From NCBI GenBank assembly GCA_017656335.1, contig JACDOA010000005.1:18659-82658 (forward strand): a DNA stretch of 64,000 nt. Reading direction: 5' to 3'. The stretch is from Thermosipho sp. (in: thermotogales) (GTDB lineage Bacteria; Thermotogota; Thermotogae; Thermotogales; Fervidobacteriaceae). A program made the translations under genes and the position numbers. The stretch's first letter is position 1. Each line of letters starts with the position of its first letter. The notes beneath the pieces were generated by a model. The model had not been told where the DNA came from and did not search any database. It saw only the letters and a list, made by a program, of their open reading frames with translations. Of this stretch, positions 24,713 to 34,696 are shown in pieces.

Positions 24713-24949
24713 CTCTAAAATCGATGTTTATTACAGAAAACATCTATATTACATTTTTGTTTTTTTAAACATTAAAAACTTATTCGTCTATCATAAAAAA
24801 TACCCAAAATATCTTTTTTTGATAAAATGAAGGCATATTTATCCAAAATTAACATTTGCAATCTTATTCTTTATTAACATCTCATTCATCTTACAATTAA
24901 AAATCTCATAAACCAAAGAATAAAAATACAATAAAGGCTTTTCTATCTA

Positions 24950-25215
24950 TATAATACAACCGTAATCGGTTCCCTGAAAATATAAATGCTTATGCTTCCT
25001 AAAACTGAATTTACATATACAATAACTTTTGAATTATCCTTCATTGAAATGTCAGTCAAATCATCTAAATAAAATGAGACATCATAATATTCCTTTTATA
25101 CATAAATTCATATGAAGCATAAAAATTCATAACTAGGAAAAATATTATTAATCCATAAGTCGCTATAATCCTTTTATTAATCTCATAGTGAAAGGTAAAG
25201 GAAAAACGCAACTCT
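24950..25215 (-). pseudogene. small broken membrane-protein gene, unrecognised
   Basis: One frame reads RFSFTFHYEINKRIIATYG then LIIFFLVMNFYASYE, a membrane segment, and stops; the next frame continues KEYYDVSFYLDDLTDISM to a stop near 24950. A one-base shift separates them near 25090. No family recognised. The rest of the 728-base space between kwaA and the SIR2-like gene holds only this and a terminator. Confidence 0.35.
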
Positions 25216-25300
25216 ATATCATCAAAATTTATTCACGAAATTGTAACTATATAGTCATTCAATAATTGAATTATAACATATTATAATTATCAAAAACAAA

Positions 25301-25322
25301 AACCACGGGAATTCCCGTGGTT
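25301..25322. terminator. bidirectional rho-independent terminator
   Basis: Perfect palindrome AACCACGGGAATTCCCGTGG followed by a T run on each strand. It lies about 120 bases after the stop of the SIR2-like gene, before kwaA. Confidence 0.75.
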
Positions 25323-25439
25323 TTTTCAATATTTTTTTAGCTTTATATACTTCTGAAAGTAATAAGCACTCAAATATTACACTTTATAACTCACAAAAAC
25401 TAGTTCACCAAAATAGAACATTTTTACTCTTTTCTTTTT

Positions 25440-26844
25440 TCAACTTATAACCTTAATTTGTTTTAAAAAATCTTCAAAGCTACACTTTTCATAATCAAAA
25501 ATCTCTATTCTATTTCCATTATCTCTGCTTAAAATCTGATATCCTGAATTATTCTTTATGTCTTTACCTGCATATATAAAGACCTTTAATTTATCATTAA
25601 ACCTCAAAGCTGTTTGCAGTATATTTAAAATATGTGCATCATCTCTATTTAAACCAAAACCAACTATAATACATTTTTCTGCGTCTTTTAGTGCTTTATA
25701 TGCCTTTATAATACCTTTCTATCATTTTTACAGAAATAATTGGTTTTAACAAAGATTGAGGCACAAAGTTTGGTATAATCTTTTTATCCTTAATACTAGA
25801 AACTTCTTCTTCACCTATTATTCTTCTGTCTTCAAGAACCATATATTCCCCTACTCTACCATGTATATGGTTGACTTTTGCTTTATTTTCTAAAGTTCTT
25901 TCCAAAAAATTTGTATAATTTAAATTAACAATATAATCCCTTTCAGATTTCAAATACTGTTTTAAAATATTATAATAAGCATTCTCATTCTTACTTACTT
26001 CTTCAAATTCCCAATAACTCTTTTCTAACTCTCTAAGTGTATAATCCATAGTCAGCACGAAATGTAGATATCTCAACACCTTTGCTGGACTTGTATTCTC
26101 CAAATCATAATTTAAAATAATATCGTATAACTCATCAAACACAACTGTATAATCAAATATTTTCAAAATATATTTTTCATAAATTTCTCTCTCTATATCA
26201 GAAAAACCCTGTGTCCCAGCTATTTTTCTTTCAAGAAATTTCTTTGTATATTTTTTTATCACACTTTCTGGTCTAAAATATACCGGTGTTTCCAAGTTTT
26301 CAAATAATCTATTTAAATAATTTCCATCTATTTCTCTAAATTCATTTCTTATCTTATTTTCAACTTTTCCCACCATATTTTTTCTTAAATCTTTAGTAAT
26401 TGAACTTCCATAAACATTAATCAATAAAGAAACAAAAAATTGTCCTACATCCTCATCATTACTTCTGAGAATTGCTTCTAAATGATTTTTATCTATCATT
26501 AGTTGCTTTCCAACAACTATTTCTATAGAGAAATTATCATTAGAACGGGGAAAAATATCTTCGCTTAATTTTTCTATCCCACTTTTTAAAATAGAAACTA
26601 CTACACCTTTCCACTCAAAAAAATAATTATTACTTTTCTTTTCACCAAATAACTGTTTTTTTAAACTGTTATAAATAAGAGAATATAAAGAATCTTTTCT
26701 AACTTCATCTTTTTCATTCTTTATTATTTCTCTAACCTCTGTTAAATGGGAAAAAATTTCTATCACAAGTTCATTCCCCAGAGGTACTTTGGAATAAAAA
26801 TTGTTATCAGCACCTGCACCAAAAATAAAAACATTTTCAAACAT
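25440..26844 (-). pseudogene. SIR2-like defence effector, frameshifted near C-terminus
   Basis: Main frame 26844-25696 gives 382 residues: an N-terminal NAD-binding start FIFGAGADNNFYSKVPLGNE, then a long helical insert, then YIVNLNYTNFLE near 315 and HIHG near 331, the Asn/His region of SIR2-like and AbiH-type proteins. After KMIER the next frame continues KGIIKAYKALKDAEKC then IIVGFGLNRDDAHILN and ends at TGA 25440, which is the expected C-terminal part. One base is wrong near 25717. SIR2-like effectors destroy NAD+ on infection. Located 23 bases after the dGTPase gene. Confidence 0.65.
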
Positions 26845-26867
26845 AAATTATTCCCCTTTGACTTATA

Positions 26868-28282
26868 TTAATATACTGTTCCATAAAGAATTTCATACTG
26901 TTTTAATGCATATTTGTCTGTCATCCCCGCAATATAATCTGTAATTGTTCTCATTAAAACTATTTTATATTCATATATTGTTATCTTCTTTTCTAAAATA
27001 TCTTTAAACACTTTTATCTTTTTGTTCCCTTCTTTTTCTTTTAAAATGCCTCTATGATATCTTTCAATTTCGTTTCTAATAAAACTTGGAAGTATATCTT
27101 CCTGCTTTATTTGTATTCCCAATAATACACCTATATTTCTCAAAAATGTTTTTACAGTTTTATCTGGCATCTGCTGTGGATTTGTAAAATAAGCTTGAAA
27201 CAATTTTCTAATAATGTATTTTCCTTTTCCGTCCATCATTTGCACCGATTGAGAATTCAAAACTGCATTTTTAAGAAACTCTTGAAACTTTTTATCCTTT
27301 TCTTTAAAATTCTTCGAAAAGCCTGTACTTTTTTCTATAATCGTTTTTCTACAAAATTCTTTCAAATGATTGTTTTTGTCATATACCTTAAATTCGTTTT
27401 GGCAAATTTCCTTCTTTTCATTTAATTCCATAACCAAATTTTCTAAACTTTTTATATATTCAGAAACATATAAATCAACTATGAGCTTTGAATAATTCGT
27501 TATCAATTCATTTTTACTTAAATCTTCGTATTCTATACGCTTAATAATGGATTTATACATTTTCTTTTTATCTAGTTCTTCTTTGAAAACTTCTTTTATT
27601 TTTTCCAATAATTTTTTCTTTGGAATTAACTCAAGTTCGATAGCATCTTCAATATCATGATGCCTCTGAGCTATTTCATCGGCATCCTTTACAACCAGCG
27701 CTTCAATGCTCCTATCTTTATTATCATCCAGCTTTTCTAAGTACCTATCATAAAAGCCAAGTTTTGAATCCTCTTTGTACCTCAAAGAAGAATGATTAAC
27801 AATTCCCCATAAAGTTTTTTAGATATATTTAAACCATAGTCCCCCTCGTAATTCATTGTTAAATCTTTTAAAATTCTTAATGCCTGCAAATTATGTTTAA
27901 AACCTTTATCTTTATCTCTTATTTCATCCAATTTTATCAATTTCTCATTTATTGAATCTTCTCCATTCATTATTGAATTTAAAACTCTTTCTCCTGCGTG
28001 CCCAAAAGGTGCATGGCCTATATCGTGTCCCAGAGCTATCGCTTCAGTCAAAGTTGTATTTAATCCAAGATAACTGGAAATAGTATTAGCAATTTGATTA
28101 ACTTCAAGAGTATGAGTTAATCTTGTTCTAATATGGTCGTCAGTTCCTACAAAAAAGACTTGCGTCTTTCCACTTAATCTTCTAAAAGGTTTTGAATATA
28201 AAATTCGGTCTCGATCTCTCTGAAATTCATCCCTGATATCATCATCATTAAATTTTTTCGGCTTTGCCGCAAATTCTCTCAT
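26868..28282 (-). pseudogene. dgt: dGTPase-type HD-domain triphosphohydrolase, frameshifted
   Basis: The first frame (28282-27782) has [20 protein letters not shown], then [11 protein letters not shown] and [16 protein letters not shown], the HD metal-binding core of deoxyguanosine triphosphate triphosphohydrolases. It should pass through [15 protein letters not shown], but a G run near 27808 lacks one G. The second frame (27785-26868) then supplies ALVVKDADEIAQRHHDIEDAI, with the last catalytic Asp region, and the helical C-terminus. Full length would be about 471 residues. Such enzymes deplete dNTPs against phage. Whether the shift is real is open. Confidence 0.8.
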
Positions 28283-28397
28283 GCCCCCCGCATGGAACTT
28301 ATATTCCCCCCTTCTTTTTATTTCTTCACAAGTTTTTTCAAGCTAATATCATAAAACCAGGTAGTTCAGAAAAAAATAATTACAATAAAGTTTTTCT

Positions 28398-29003
28398 CTA
28401 AAACAATTTCTGTTGCCCAAAAAGTCTTGGTTGCCTTTTAAAGAAAAAACTTTCAATTGGAATATTGTCATCATATGAACGTTTAGGAAAAAAAGAAATA
28501 TCAAAATTTTTGTTATAAGCTTTTTTATTACAAATTTGCTGGATAATACCTTTTAATTTAAAAGCCATTTTATTTCTAGCTTTCAGCTTTTTTGCTTTCG
28601 CTTTTTCAAAATCAAAACTAAAAGAAACCACACCCAATATCAAATCAATAAATTCAATTAAATATGAATATTTTTTATAAACACTTTCTTTTGAAGGATT
28701 AGAATTAACAAATTCTATTTCCATATCCTCTATTAATAAGGAAGTTATCTTGAACAACATCTAGTCATTTCATTGCTGCTTTGTAACTTCCTCCATTAAT
28801 TTTTACTTTTTCATATTTCATTTCTTTAATTTTTTCTTCATTCTGTGTTTTCTTTAAAAAATCTATAATTTCCTTTTTCAAAGTTTTCTTCTACAATCAA
28901 CTCTCCAATATAATTCCATCTATTGTTTACTTTCTTTTCTCATCAACAAATATTTTTACAAACACTTTTGAATTTTCATTTAAATCAAAAAGCAAAGAAA
29001 TCA
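28398..29003 (-). pseudogene. DUF3800-like protein, decayed
   Basis: Starts at ATG 29003 after AGGAG. The fragments VFVKIFVDEK, a stop, then EKEIIDFLKKTQ and KINGGSYKAAMK, then the open last 120 codons with EFIDLILGVVSF, follow the order of DUF3800 proteins (an RNase H-like F-x-D-E start and a late D-L-x-x-G motif). At least three stops or shifts interrupt it. DUF3800 proteins are common in defence islands and phages. Confidence 0.5.
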
Positions 29004-29271
29004 TGCTCCTATAAAAATGAATTTATTGTTAAGCTGATTGCAAAATCGTTCATATAAATAATAATAGTTAAAATAAATTTTCTTAGTTAGAATTTTGTAT
29101 TTTAGGGAATAGAACCTAAAATTCCATTATGGTCTGTATTAGCTTAGTTTTCGAAAAGTTTTCTTACTTAATATGATATATGTAAAGACTAAATTATCAA
29201 AATTCAACAAATTAATTGTAACATTATAGTCATATACCGAAAAAATTATATCACATTTAATTGCAAAAATA

Positions 29272-29297
29272 AAAAACACAGGAATTCCTGTGTTTTT
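29272..29297. terminator. bidirectional terminator-like palindrome
   Basis: AAAAACACAGG and CCTGTGTTTTT flank AATT, giving a stem with A/T tails. Its centre GGAATTCC is shared with the terminator at 25301-25322. It lies at the edge between the defence island and the polysaccharide cluster. Confidence 0.65.
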
Positions 29298-29436
29298 GCG
29301 TGAAATTTATAGGTTGAAAAAACTTTGGCTAGGCTATACAAGCATCATCCAAAACAATATTGAAAATCAAATATTAAATTTATTCCTACAAAATATGACA
29401 TTTACATCCCTGTTCTTAGTATAAATAGGATACTTT

Positions 29437-29620
29437 ATTAAAGCAGAAGATTTTGCTAAAACTTTACAAAAAACAATTGAATTTAGAAAAACTAATCCAA
29501 AGAATATTATTACTAAAACAGACAATAGGCCACAATTTAAAGCAAAATTAACTGATACAATTATGAAAGAATCAAATATTATTCATGAATTTGGATACAA
29601 AAGTAATTTTAAGTTTAAGA
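29437..29620 (+). pseudogene. transposase integrase-core remnant
   Basis: The plus strand encodes KAEDFAKTLQKTIEF, then IITKTDNRPQFKAKL, then KESNIIHEFGYKSNF. This matches the second catalytic Asp region (TDNGPQF) and what follows in IS3/IS481-type integrase cores. No complete frame, so a short fossil insertion. Confidence 0.6.
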
Positions 29621-29748
29621 TCACATGGTTTATCAAAATATTTAAAAAATATTTAACTTCTAATTGTGTTGTTTTTAATATTTAACAATTTAATTAAATT
29701 TGATGATTATCTTGTACATGTAGAAAATAAATTTTTCTTGTTTTCATC

Positions 29749-29853
29749 CTAATAACCAGCAGGTAAACTTTTTTTACTCAATGCTTTAACTGTTCTAAAA
29801 ACTCTCTTATCATGCTTTGAATGATAGTAACCTACAATTAGTATCTTTTTCAA
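29749..29853 (-). pseudogene. 5' fragment of a glycosyltransferase family 4 gene
   Basis: A TTG start with GAGGTG encodes LKKILIVGYYHSKHDKRVF then RTVKALSKKS and soon a stop. This is the N-terminal strand and DxRV/F-type helix of GT4 enzymes. Only 34 codons remain. It follows directly on the flippase gene, so the polysaccharide operon once continued here. Confidence 0.55.
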
Positions 29854-29873
29854 ATTTTCACCTCTGAATTCTA

Positions 29874-31286
29874 TCATTTTACCTTGTGTTTTTTTATGTA
29901 AGAATCTACAATCCCCAAAACGCTTTTCAAAAAATTTAAATTTAAAAAGATAAAAATAATAATATCGATTAATTGAATATATATTCCAAATTTATCAATA
30001 TAGTTAGCAAAAAGACTTGTTGAAACTAATAGTATATTTAAAAAAAGCAACTTCCCATTCACTTTTATTGTAAAATACTTTTTTGTTTGTCTTACTCTTA
30101 AAAGCCACATTGTCAAAAAAGCCACCATTGTGGATATTGCTGCTGCTTGTATTCCAATTAGTGGAATAAATAAAATATTTATTCCCAGGTTTGTTAAAGC
30201 TCCATAGATTGATGTAGTAAATGCTCCCTTCGACTCTTTTGATGCTATATATCCTATTCCGTAGAATGAAGAAAAGGCCGAAAATAACGCTCCAAGCATT
30301 AAAAATGGTAAATATAACCATGCCTTTTCAAATTCATTTCCCACCATTATTTTAACAAATGGCTTTATTACAATTGAAAAAATAAGTAATATAGCTATTA
30401 GTGCTGTACTTAAATGATAAAATACATTTGAATAAAATTGGTCTCTGTCTTTCTTCTCATATTCCTTTACTGCCGATACCTGCCACGCTTGGTAAAAAAT
30501 GCTATTCAATACATTTATTAACGCCATAAACTTATATGACACTGCATAAATACCCGATGATGCAAACCCTAAAAAATATATTAGTAAATATCTATCTGAT
30601 ACATTCATTATCCACCATGATAAATCATTTGGAACAAATGGTGCTGAGTATTTTATCATTCCTTTTAACGTCTTTATCGACATTTCTTTAATCGATATTT
30701 CTTTATATAACTTCCCGGCAATAAAAAGAAATATATTTGTTATTAATTGAGCGATTAGATATGCTAATAAATATCCTTTTACACCATATTTTAATATAGC
30801 AACTAATATTATTCCAAAACTTGCAAAACTAAAGGTGTTTATTATATCACTTACTGCAAAAATTAGCATTTTTTCTTTTGCTCTTAAATAATTTTTATTA
30901 ATTGCCGTAGTAATCCCTAAAATTATAGAAAACAACAGATAATACTTTATCTCTGAAAAAAATGTACTTAATTTGCTAAATAAGGGAAAGAATATTAACA
31001 GCAAAATCGTGCTAAATGCTATTATTAAATACGAAGAAGATAAAATTTCCCTGCTTTCTTCCTTTCCATCTGCTGAAAACCTAAACACTGCAGCCGCTAT
31101 TTCTATTGAGAGAAATATCGTTAAAAGGCTAACCGTAGTTGAAAAAAAATCTATCTTACCATAATCACCTTTTGTTAAAACCCTGGTAAATAACGGAAGT
31201 AAAAAAAATGATATTGTCTTTGAACCAAATGTCCCTATAGATATTAAAATCGTGTTCTTTGCTAAATGCTTGTATTTGTTTTTCAT
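29874..31286 (-). CDS. wzx: Wzx-like polysaccharide flippase
   Basis: A 470-residue membrane protein with about 12-14 hydrophobic segments and the MATE/Wzx start KHLAKNTILISIGTFGSKTI. It would flip lipid-linked repeat units across the membrane in Wzy-dependent polysaccharide synthesis. It lies at the promoter-distal end of the cluster, overlapping the upstream FrhB-like fragment by 4 bases. A second, truncated flippase start lies at 32281-32387, so the cluster once had two. Confidence 0.85.
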   Translation of the reverse strand: MKNKYKHLAKNTILISIGTFGSKTISFFLLPLFTRVLTKGDYGKIDFFSTTVSLLTIFLSIEIAAAVFRFSADGKEESREILSSSYLIIAFSTILLLIFFPLFSKLSTFFSEIKYYLLFSIILGITTAINKNYLRAKEKMLIFAVSDIINTFSFASFGIILVAILKYGVKGYLLAYLIAQLITNIFLFIAGKLYKEISIKEMSIKTLKGMIKYSAPFVPNDLSWWIMNVSDRYLLIYFLGFASSGIYAVSYKFMALINVLNSIFYQAWQVSAVKEYEKKDRDQFYSNVFYHLSTALIAILLIFSIVIKPFVKIMVGNEFEKAWLYLPFLMLGALFSAFSSFYGIGYIASKESKGAFTTSIYGALTNLGINILFIPLIGIQAAAISTMVAFLTMWLLRVRQTKKYFTIKVNGKLLFLNILLVSTSLFANYIDKFGIYIQLIDIIIFIFLNLNFLKSVLGIVDSYIKKHKVK

Positions 31287-31611
31287 CTAATCACCTTTTT
31301 AACAGCTTTAAAAAACTTATTTTTAATTTTTCTTATGAGTTCTTTTTTGTAATCATATTTCAAATATTTTTTTAAAACGTAATTAAAACCAAATTTTTCA
31401 ATTTCATTTAAAATAAAATCTTGCTCCTTTGGAATAGTATAATTTCCATTTACCAATCTTGGATTTTGTTTTATTGCTATATTAGGAGCCACAGGTATTA
31501 AATCAATATTATTTAATTGTTCAATTAATTTTTCCCCTTTTTTGTTGTTAACTAAAACTAGTGATACTCCTTTTTCATTTTTTAAAGTTTCAGGAACTCC
31601 CCAAAAATCCT
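31283..31611 (-). pseudogene. 3' fragment of FrhB-like (F420 hydrogenase beta-type) protein
   Basis: An open frame encodes DFWGVPETLKNEKGVSLVLV, then KGEKLIEQL, then NPRLVNGNYTIPKE and a basic tail. This is the C-terminal part of coenzyme F420 hydrogenase/dehydrogenase beta-subunit-like proteins, which accompany pyruvyl transferases. The 5' part is missing: an IS150-like fragment begins 17 bases further on. It is a relative of the intact gene at 32374-33534, not its continuation. Confidence 0.7.
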
Positions 31612-31628
31612 AAAACTCCCCTAAAAGT

Positions 31629-32280
31629 TGTATTTACTCCAAATAGGTAGACACAAAAAGATTAACAAAATTATTTTGTGAATTTATATTTTTTCAACTC
31701 TTTTTCTCAATGCTTCATCTTCTTTTTCCTGTGGTGTCATGTAATTCAACCTACTATGTATCCTTTTTCTATTATAAAATGATTCTAAGTATTCAAATAT
31801 TTTTATTCTTGCTTCTTCAAATGTTTTGTAGTTATTTACGTATATTTCTTCTCTTTTAAGTATTGAATGAAATGATTCTATTTTGGCATTATCATACGGT
31901 GTTCCTTTATTACTATACGAATGTATTATTCCTTTTTGCTTTAGTAAAGCATTGAATTCTTTACTTGTATATTGAACGTCTAAATCACTGTGAAAGATTA
32001 TTCCTTTTGTCTCTTTTACATTAACGCATGCATTTTCTAATGCTTTCATTACAAGACTATTATTCATTCTTCTTGAGTAGCTATATCCTATTATCTTATT
32101 TGTGTGTAAATCCATTACTGTTGCAAGGTATGTCCATCCAACTCCTGATATATGAATATATGTTATATCTCCGCACCATTTTTCATTTATTGTTTTGGTA
32201 GTGAAGTCCCTGTTAATGATATTTTTATATTCTTTTAAATCCTTTTTTGACCTGTGATGTTTGAATTTCTTCACTATTAT
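31629..32280 (-). mobile_element. IS150-like (IS3 family) element, 5'-truncated
   Basis: The right end reads TGTATTTACTCCAAATAGG and matches the remnant end at 47121. The element contains most of an orfB but no orfA and no left end. On one side lies a 3' FrhB-like fragment, on the other a 5' flippase fragment, so the insertion was followed by a deletion that joined them. Confidence 0.75.
31684..32274 (-). CDS. IS150-like transposase OrfB, N-terminally truncated
   Basis: 196 residues of an IS3-family integrase core. The first Asp is in CGDITYI, the second in FHSDLDVQY (the usual sequence is HSDRGSQY, so Arg-Gly-Ser is changed to Leu-Asp-Val), and the Glu is in KIESFHSILKREE. It ends with FYNRKRIHSRLNYMTP, typical of the IS150 group. 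Normal OrfB has about 270-290 residues; the N-terminal helix-turn-helix region is missing, so the protein is unlikely to be active. Confidence 0.8.
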   Translation of the reverse strand: MKKFKHHRSKKDLKEYKNIINRDFTTKTINEKWCGDITYIHISGVGWTYLATVMDLHTNKIIGYSYSRRMNNSLVMKALENACVNVKETKGIIFHSDLDVQYTSKEFNALLKQKGIIHSYSNKGTPYDNAKIESFHSILKREEIYVNNYKTFEEARIKIFEYLESFYNRKRIHSRLNYMTPQEKEDEALRKRVEKI

Positions 32281-32387
32281 TGATCGCTTGTATACAAAGG
32301 TACCATGAAAAAGCTGATTAATTTTGAACCAAATGCACCTAAAGCAAACATGAACGTATTCTTTGCAACTTTTTTATATTGTTCCAT
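32281..32387 (-). pseudogene. 5' fragment of a second Wzx-like flippase
   Basis: ATG at 32387 after TAGGAGGC encodes EQYKKVAKNTFMFALG then AFGSKLISFFMVPLYT, closely like the start of the intact flippase. It stops at the IS junction. The flippase body is gone. Confidence 0.75.
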
Positions 32388-33534
32388 TTTGCCTCCTAGT
32401 TATACCTTTTAAAATTGAACTTCTTAATTTATATAATACTTTTTTTGTTATACGATTTTTTGGAGAGATTCTATAAATAAACTTTAAAAATTTAATTTTT
32501 TTGTTTATTAAGTTTCTATCTTTGTATTTTAATGGATACCCCAAAGGTTGTGATTTTTTTAGAGCTTCAATGTTTGATTTATTTAAATGTATAAGATTGT
32601 TATTTTTTATTAATTCTAAGCCTTTTTCTGTATTTGCAGTAAAGATTGCAATTTTTTCTTTTGTTTCGATTCCCCAATTATCTCCGACAGAAATATCTGA
32701 AAATTCAACTCCAAATAGTTTTTTACAATTCAAACATCCATTTGGAGTGTAAAAGTAATCATTACTGAGAAAATAGTTTTGAGATGAAAATTTTATATTT
32801 TCTTTTTTTTCTGTATCTAAAATAATGTCTCCTGGTCTTCTTGTACCATATCTTGATTTATATTTTGTAACAGAATTTTCAATTTCTTTTTCAAAATCAA
32901 TTTTATTTTCTTTCAAAAATTTGTATATGCCATTTTTCATTCTTCCGATAGTACAAAATAAACTAATTCTTGCATAATCATTTTGAATGTTAAATTTCTC
33001 TTTAAATTTAACAAACGCTGCATTTTGGCACGGTAAACCAACAAATAGAACAGATTTGTAATTTTTTATTTTGGTTATGTTTTTTAACATTTTTGATGTA
33101 TGATAAAAAGACCCTGAATGTTTTAAAACTTCTTCTTCTGAAGTTATAAAATCTCCGTAAATGTTTAAACTTCTATCATAGAAAGCAACTAAAGCCGCAT
33201 CTATTTCATTTTTTCTAAAAAGATCGATTATTATAGATGATACTATCCCTCCAGAAGATGAGTTTTTAATTATTTGTTCATTTTTTGATTTACCTATAAA
33301 AATTCCTTTGATATTATTCAGCTCTTCTTTTTTGCCTATTAAATTAACTGGACAAACCTCTAGGCAAAGGCCACAGTTTACGCATTTTTTATCATCGACA
33401 TATGGTAGTATACCTATGTTAGATTTTTCTTTTATATTAATGCAATTTTTAGGGCATATACTTTCACAAAGACCACAGCCTATACAGTTATATTTTACTT
33501 TTTCAAATACATTATTTTGCATATTATTTTTCAT
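32374..33534 (-). CDS. FrhB-like protein with two 4Fe-4S clusters
   Basis: 386 residues. A ferredoxin domain at the N-terminus has two motifs, CIGCGLCESICP and CVNCGLCLEVCP, and an FrhB-type body follows with NSSSGGIVSSI, GLPCQNAAF and a late Cys motif NGCLNCK plus SDISVGDNWG. Members of this coenzyme F420 hydrogenase/dehydrogenase beta family are redox proteins often encoded beside polysaccharide pyruvyl transferases, as here (11-base overlap with the next gene upstream). The substrate is unknown. Confidence 0.85.
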   Translation of the reverse strand: MKNNMQNNVFEKVKYNCIGCGLCESICPKNCINIKEKSNIGILPYVDDKKCVNCGLCLEVCPVNLIGKKEELNNIKGIFIGKSKNEQIIKNSSSGGIVSSIIIDLFRKNEIDAALVAFYDRSLNIYGDFITSEEEVLKHSGSFYHTSKMLKNITKIKNYKSVLFVGLPCQNAAFVKFKEKFNIQNDYARISLFCTIGRMKNGIYKFLKENKIDFEKEIENSVTKYKSRYGTRRPGDIILDTEKKENIKFSSQNYFLSNDYFYTPNGCLNCKKLFGVEFSDISVGDNWGIETKEKIAIFTANTEKGLELIKNNNLIHLNKSNIEALKKSQPLGYPLKYKDRNLINKKIKFLKFIYRISPKNRITKKVLYKLRSSILKGITRRQNGTI

Positions 33535-34684
33535 AGTTATCTCTACTCCTGGTTTTAATTTTATTCATAGCGTTGTTTAAAAATTCTTTTGAATTTTTGA
33601 CAATATTATCTATTTCTTTATTTTGTTTATCATACGTTTGCTTACTTTTTTTAAGTATTTCCTCGACTAGTGCGAAATCATCATTAAATGTATTAGTTAT
33701 TTGGACATTATTTAAACCATACAAATTCAAAAGATTTTCCATTCTTAAATTCACAGTTGAATGTGCAAACGAAATAAACTGTTTTTCGAATATTAAAGAA
33801 AATGCTGTTCCATGAAAAGAATTTGTTAAAATATATTTTGCATTTAAGAATAATTTGAGAAAATCTGTTGGTCCAACATCGTGTAGCTTTTTAATATCTC
33901 TCATTTTTCTAATTCTTCTTAGGCTTATAAAAGGAATTTCTATACTAACAGCAGGTATTTTATACTTTTTAGATAAATACCTGGCCACTTTTATTAAATT
34001 ATCATTATATTCTAACATATATATTAGTATAAAGTTATTTCTTGGTAGTTTATAATTACTTTTTTCAGCAAGTTGTTTCCATTCGGCTTTATTTAATAAA
34101 AAAACTGGATCAACACATAATTTAAAATCATCTCTTTTGCAAATTTGTTTAAGGTAATTAATTGATGCCTTTTCTCTCAAAGAAACGAAATCAAAATCAT
34201 TTAAAGATTTTTCAAATAAATATATTAATTCATTTTTAATATGATTTTTACCTAAGCTAGCAGCATAACTTATCTTATTACATTTTATATCAGTTAAAAG
34301 ATAATCTCTAATGTATTCTTTTGTGATATCATAATTCCAAACCTGATCACTTCCAACTATTACCAAATCAAGACCATTTATTATTTCTTGTAATTCTTTT
34401 CTATTTTTTGCTTTTTTTGTCAATGATAATTCATTGCTGATAAAATGTTTGAATTTTTTGTGCTGTTTATAATTGAGAAATTTTTGGAGTAATTTTTTTA
34501 GAGTAGATTTAATTTCTATTGGTTTATCTAAAATCTTTGGATTATACATGTTATAAAAATAATCTGGAACATAATTTATGACAACTACTTCGTTTTTCTT
34601 ATTTAAATATCTATATTCTGCATACATTTGTAATATTGCTCCATAATTAATTGCCCAATTAAATGTTAATATTCCTATTTTCAT
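33524..34684 (-). CDS. polysaccharide pyruvyl transferase
   Basis: 386 residues with the family start KIGILTFNWAINYGAILQMY, then VIVGSDQVWN near 115, SYAASLGK, and LTNSFHGTAFSLIF near 285, whose SFHG is the conserved active-site motif. These enzymes (CsaB/WcaK type) add pyruvyl ketals from phosphoenolpyruvate to sugar residues. The gene overlaps the FrhB-like gene by 11 bases, a common pairing. Cytoplasmic. Confidence 0.85.
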   Translation of the reverse strand: MKIGILTFNWAINYGAILQMYAEYRYLNKKNEVVVINYVPDYFYNMYNPKILDKPIEIKSTLKKLLQKFLNYKQHKKFKHFISNELSLTKKAKNRKELQEIINGLDLVIVGSDQVWNYDITKEYIRDYLLTDIKCNKISYAASLGKNHIKNELIYLFEKSLNDFDFVSLREKASINYLKQICKRDDFKLCVDPVFLLNKAEWKQLAEKSNYKLPRNNFILIYMLEYNDNLIKVARYLSKKYKIPAVSIEIPFISLRRIRKMRDIKKLHDVGPTDFLKLFLNAKYILTNSFHGTAFSLIFEKQFISFAHSTVNLRMENLLNLYGLNNVQITNTFNDDFALVEEILKKSKQTYDKQNKEIDNIVKNSKEFLNNAMNKIKTRSRDNYEK

Positions 34685-34696
34685 AAATTTCTCCTC

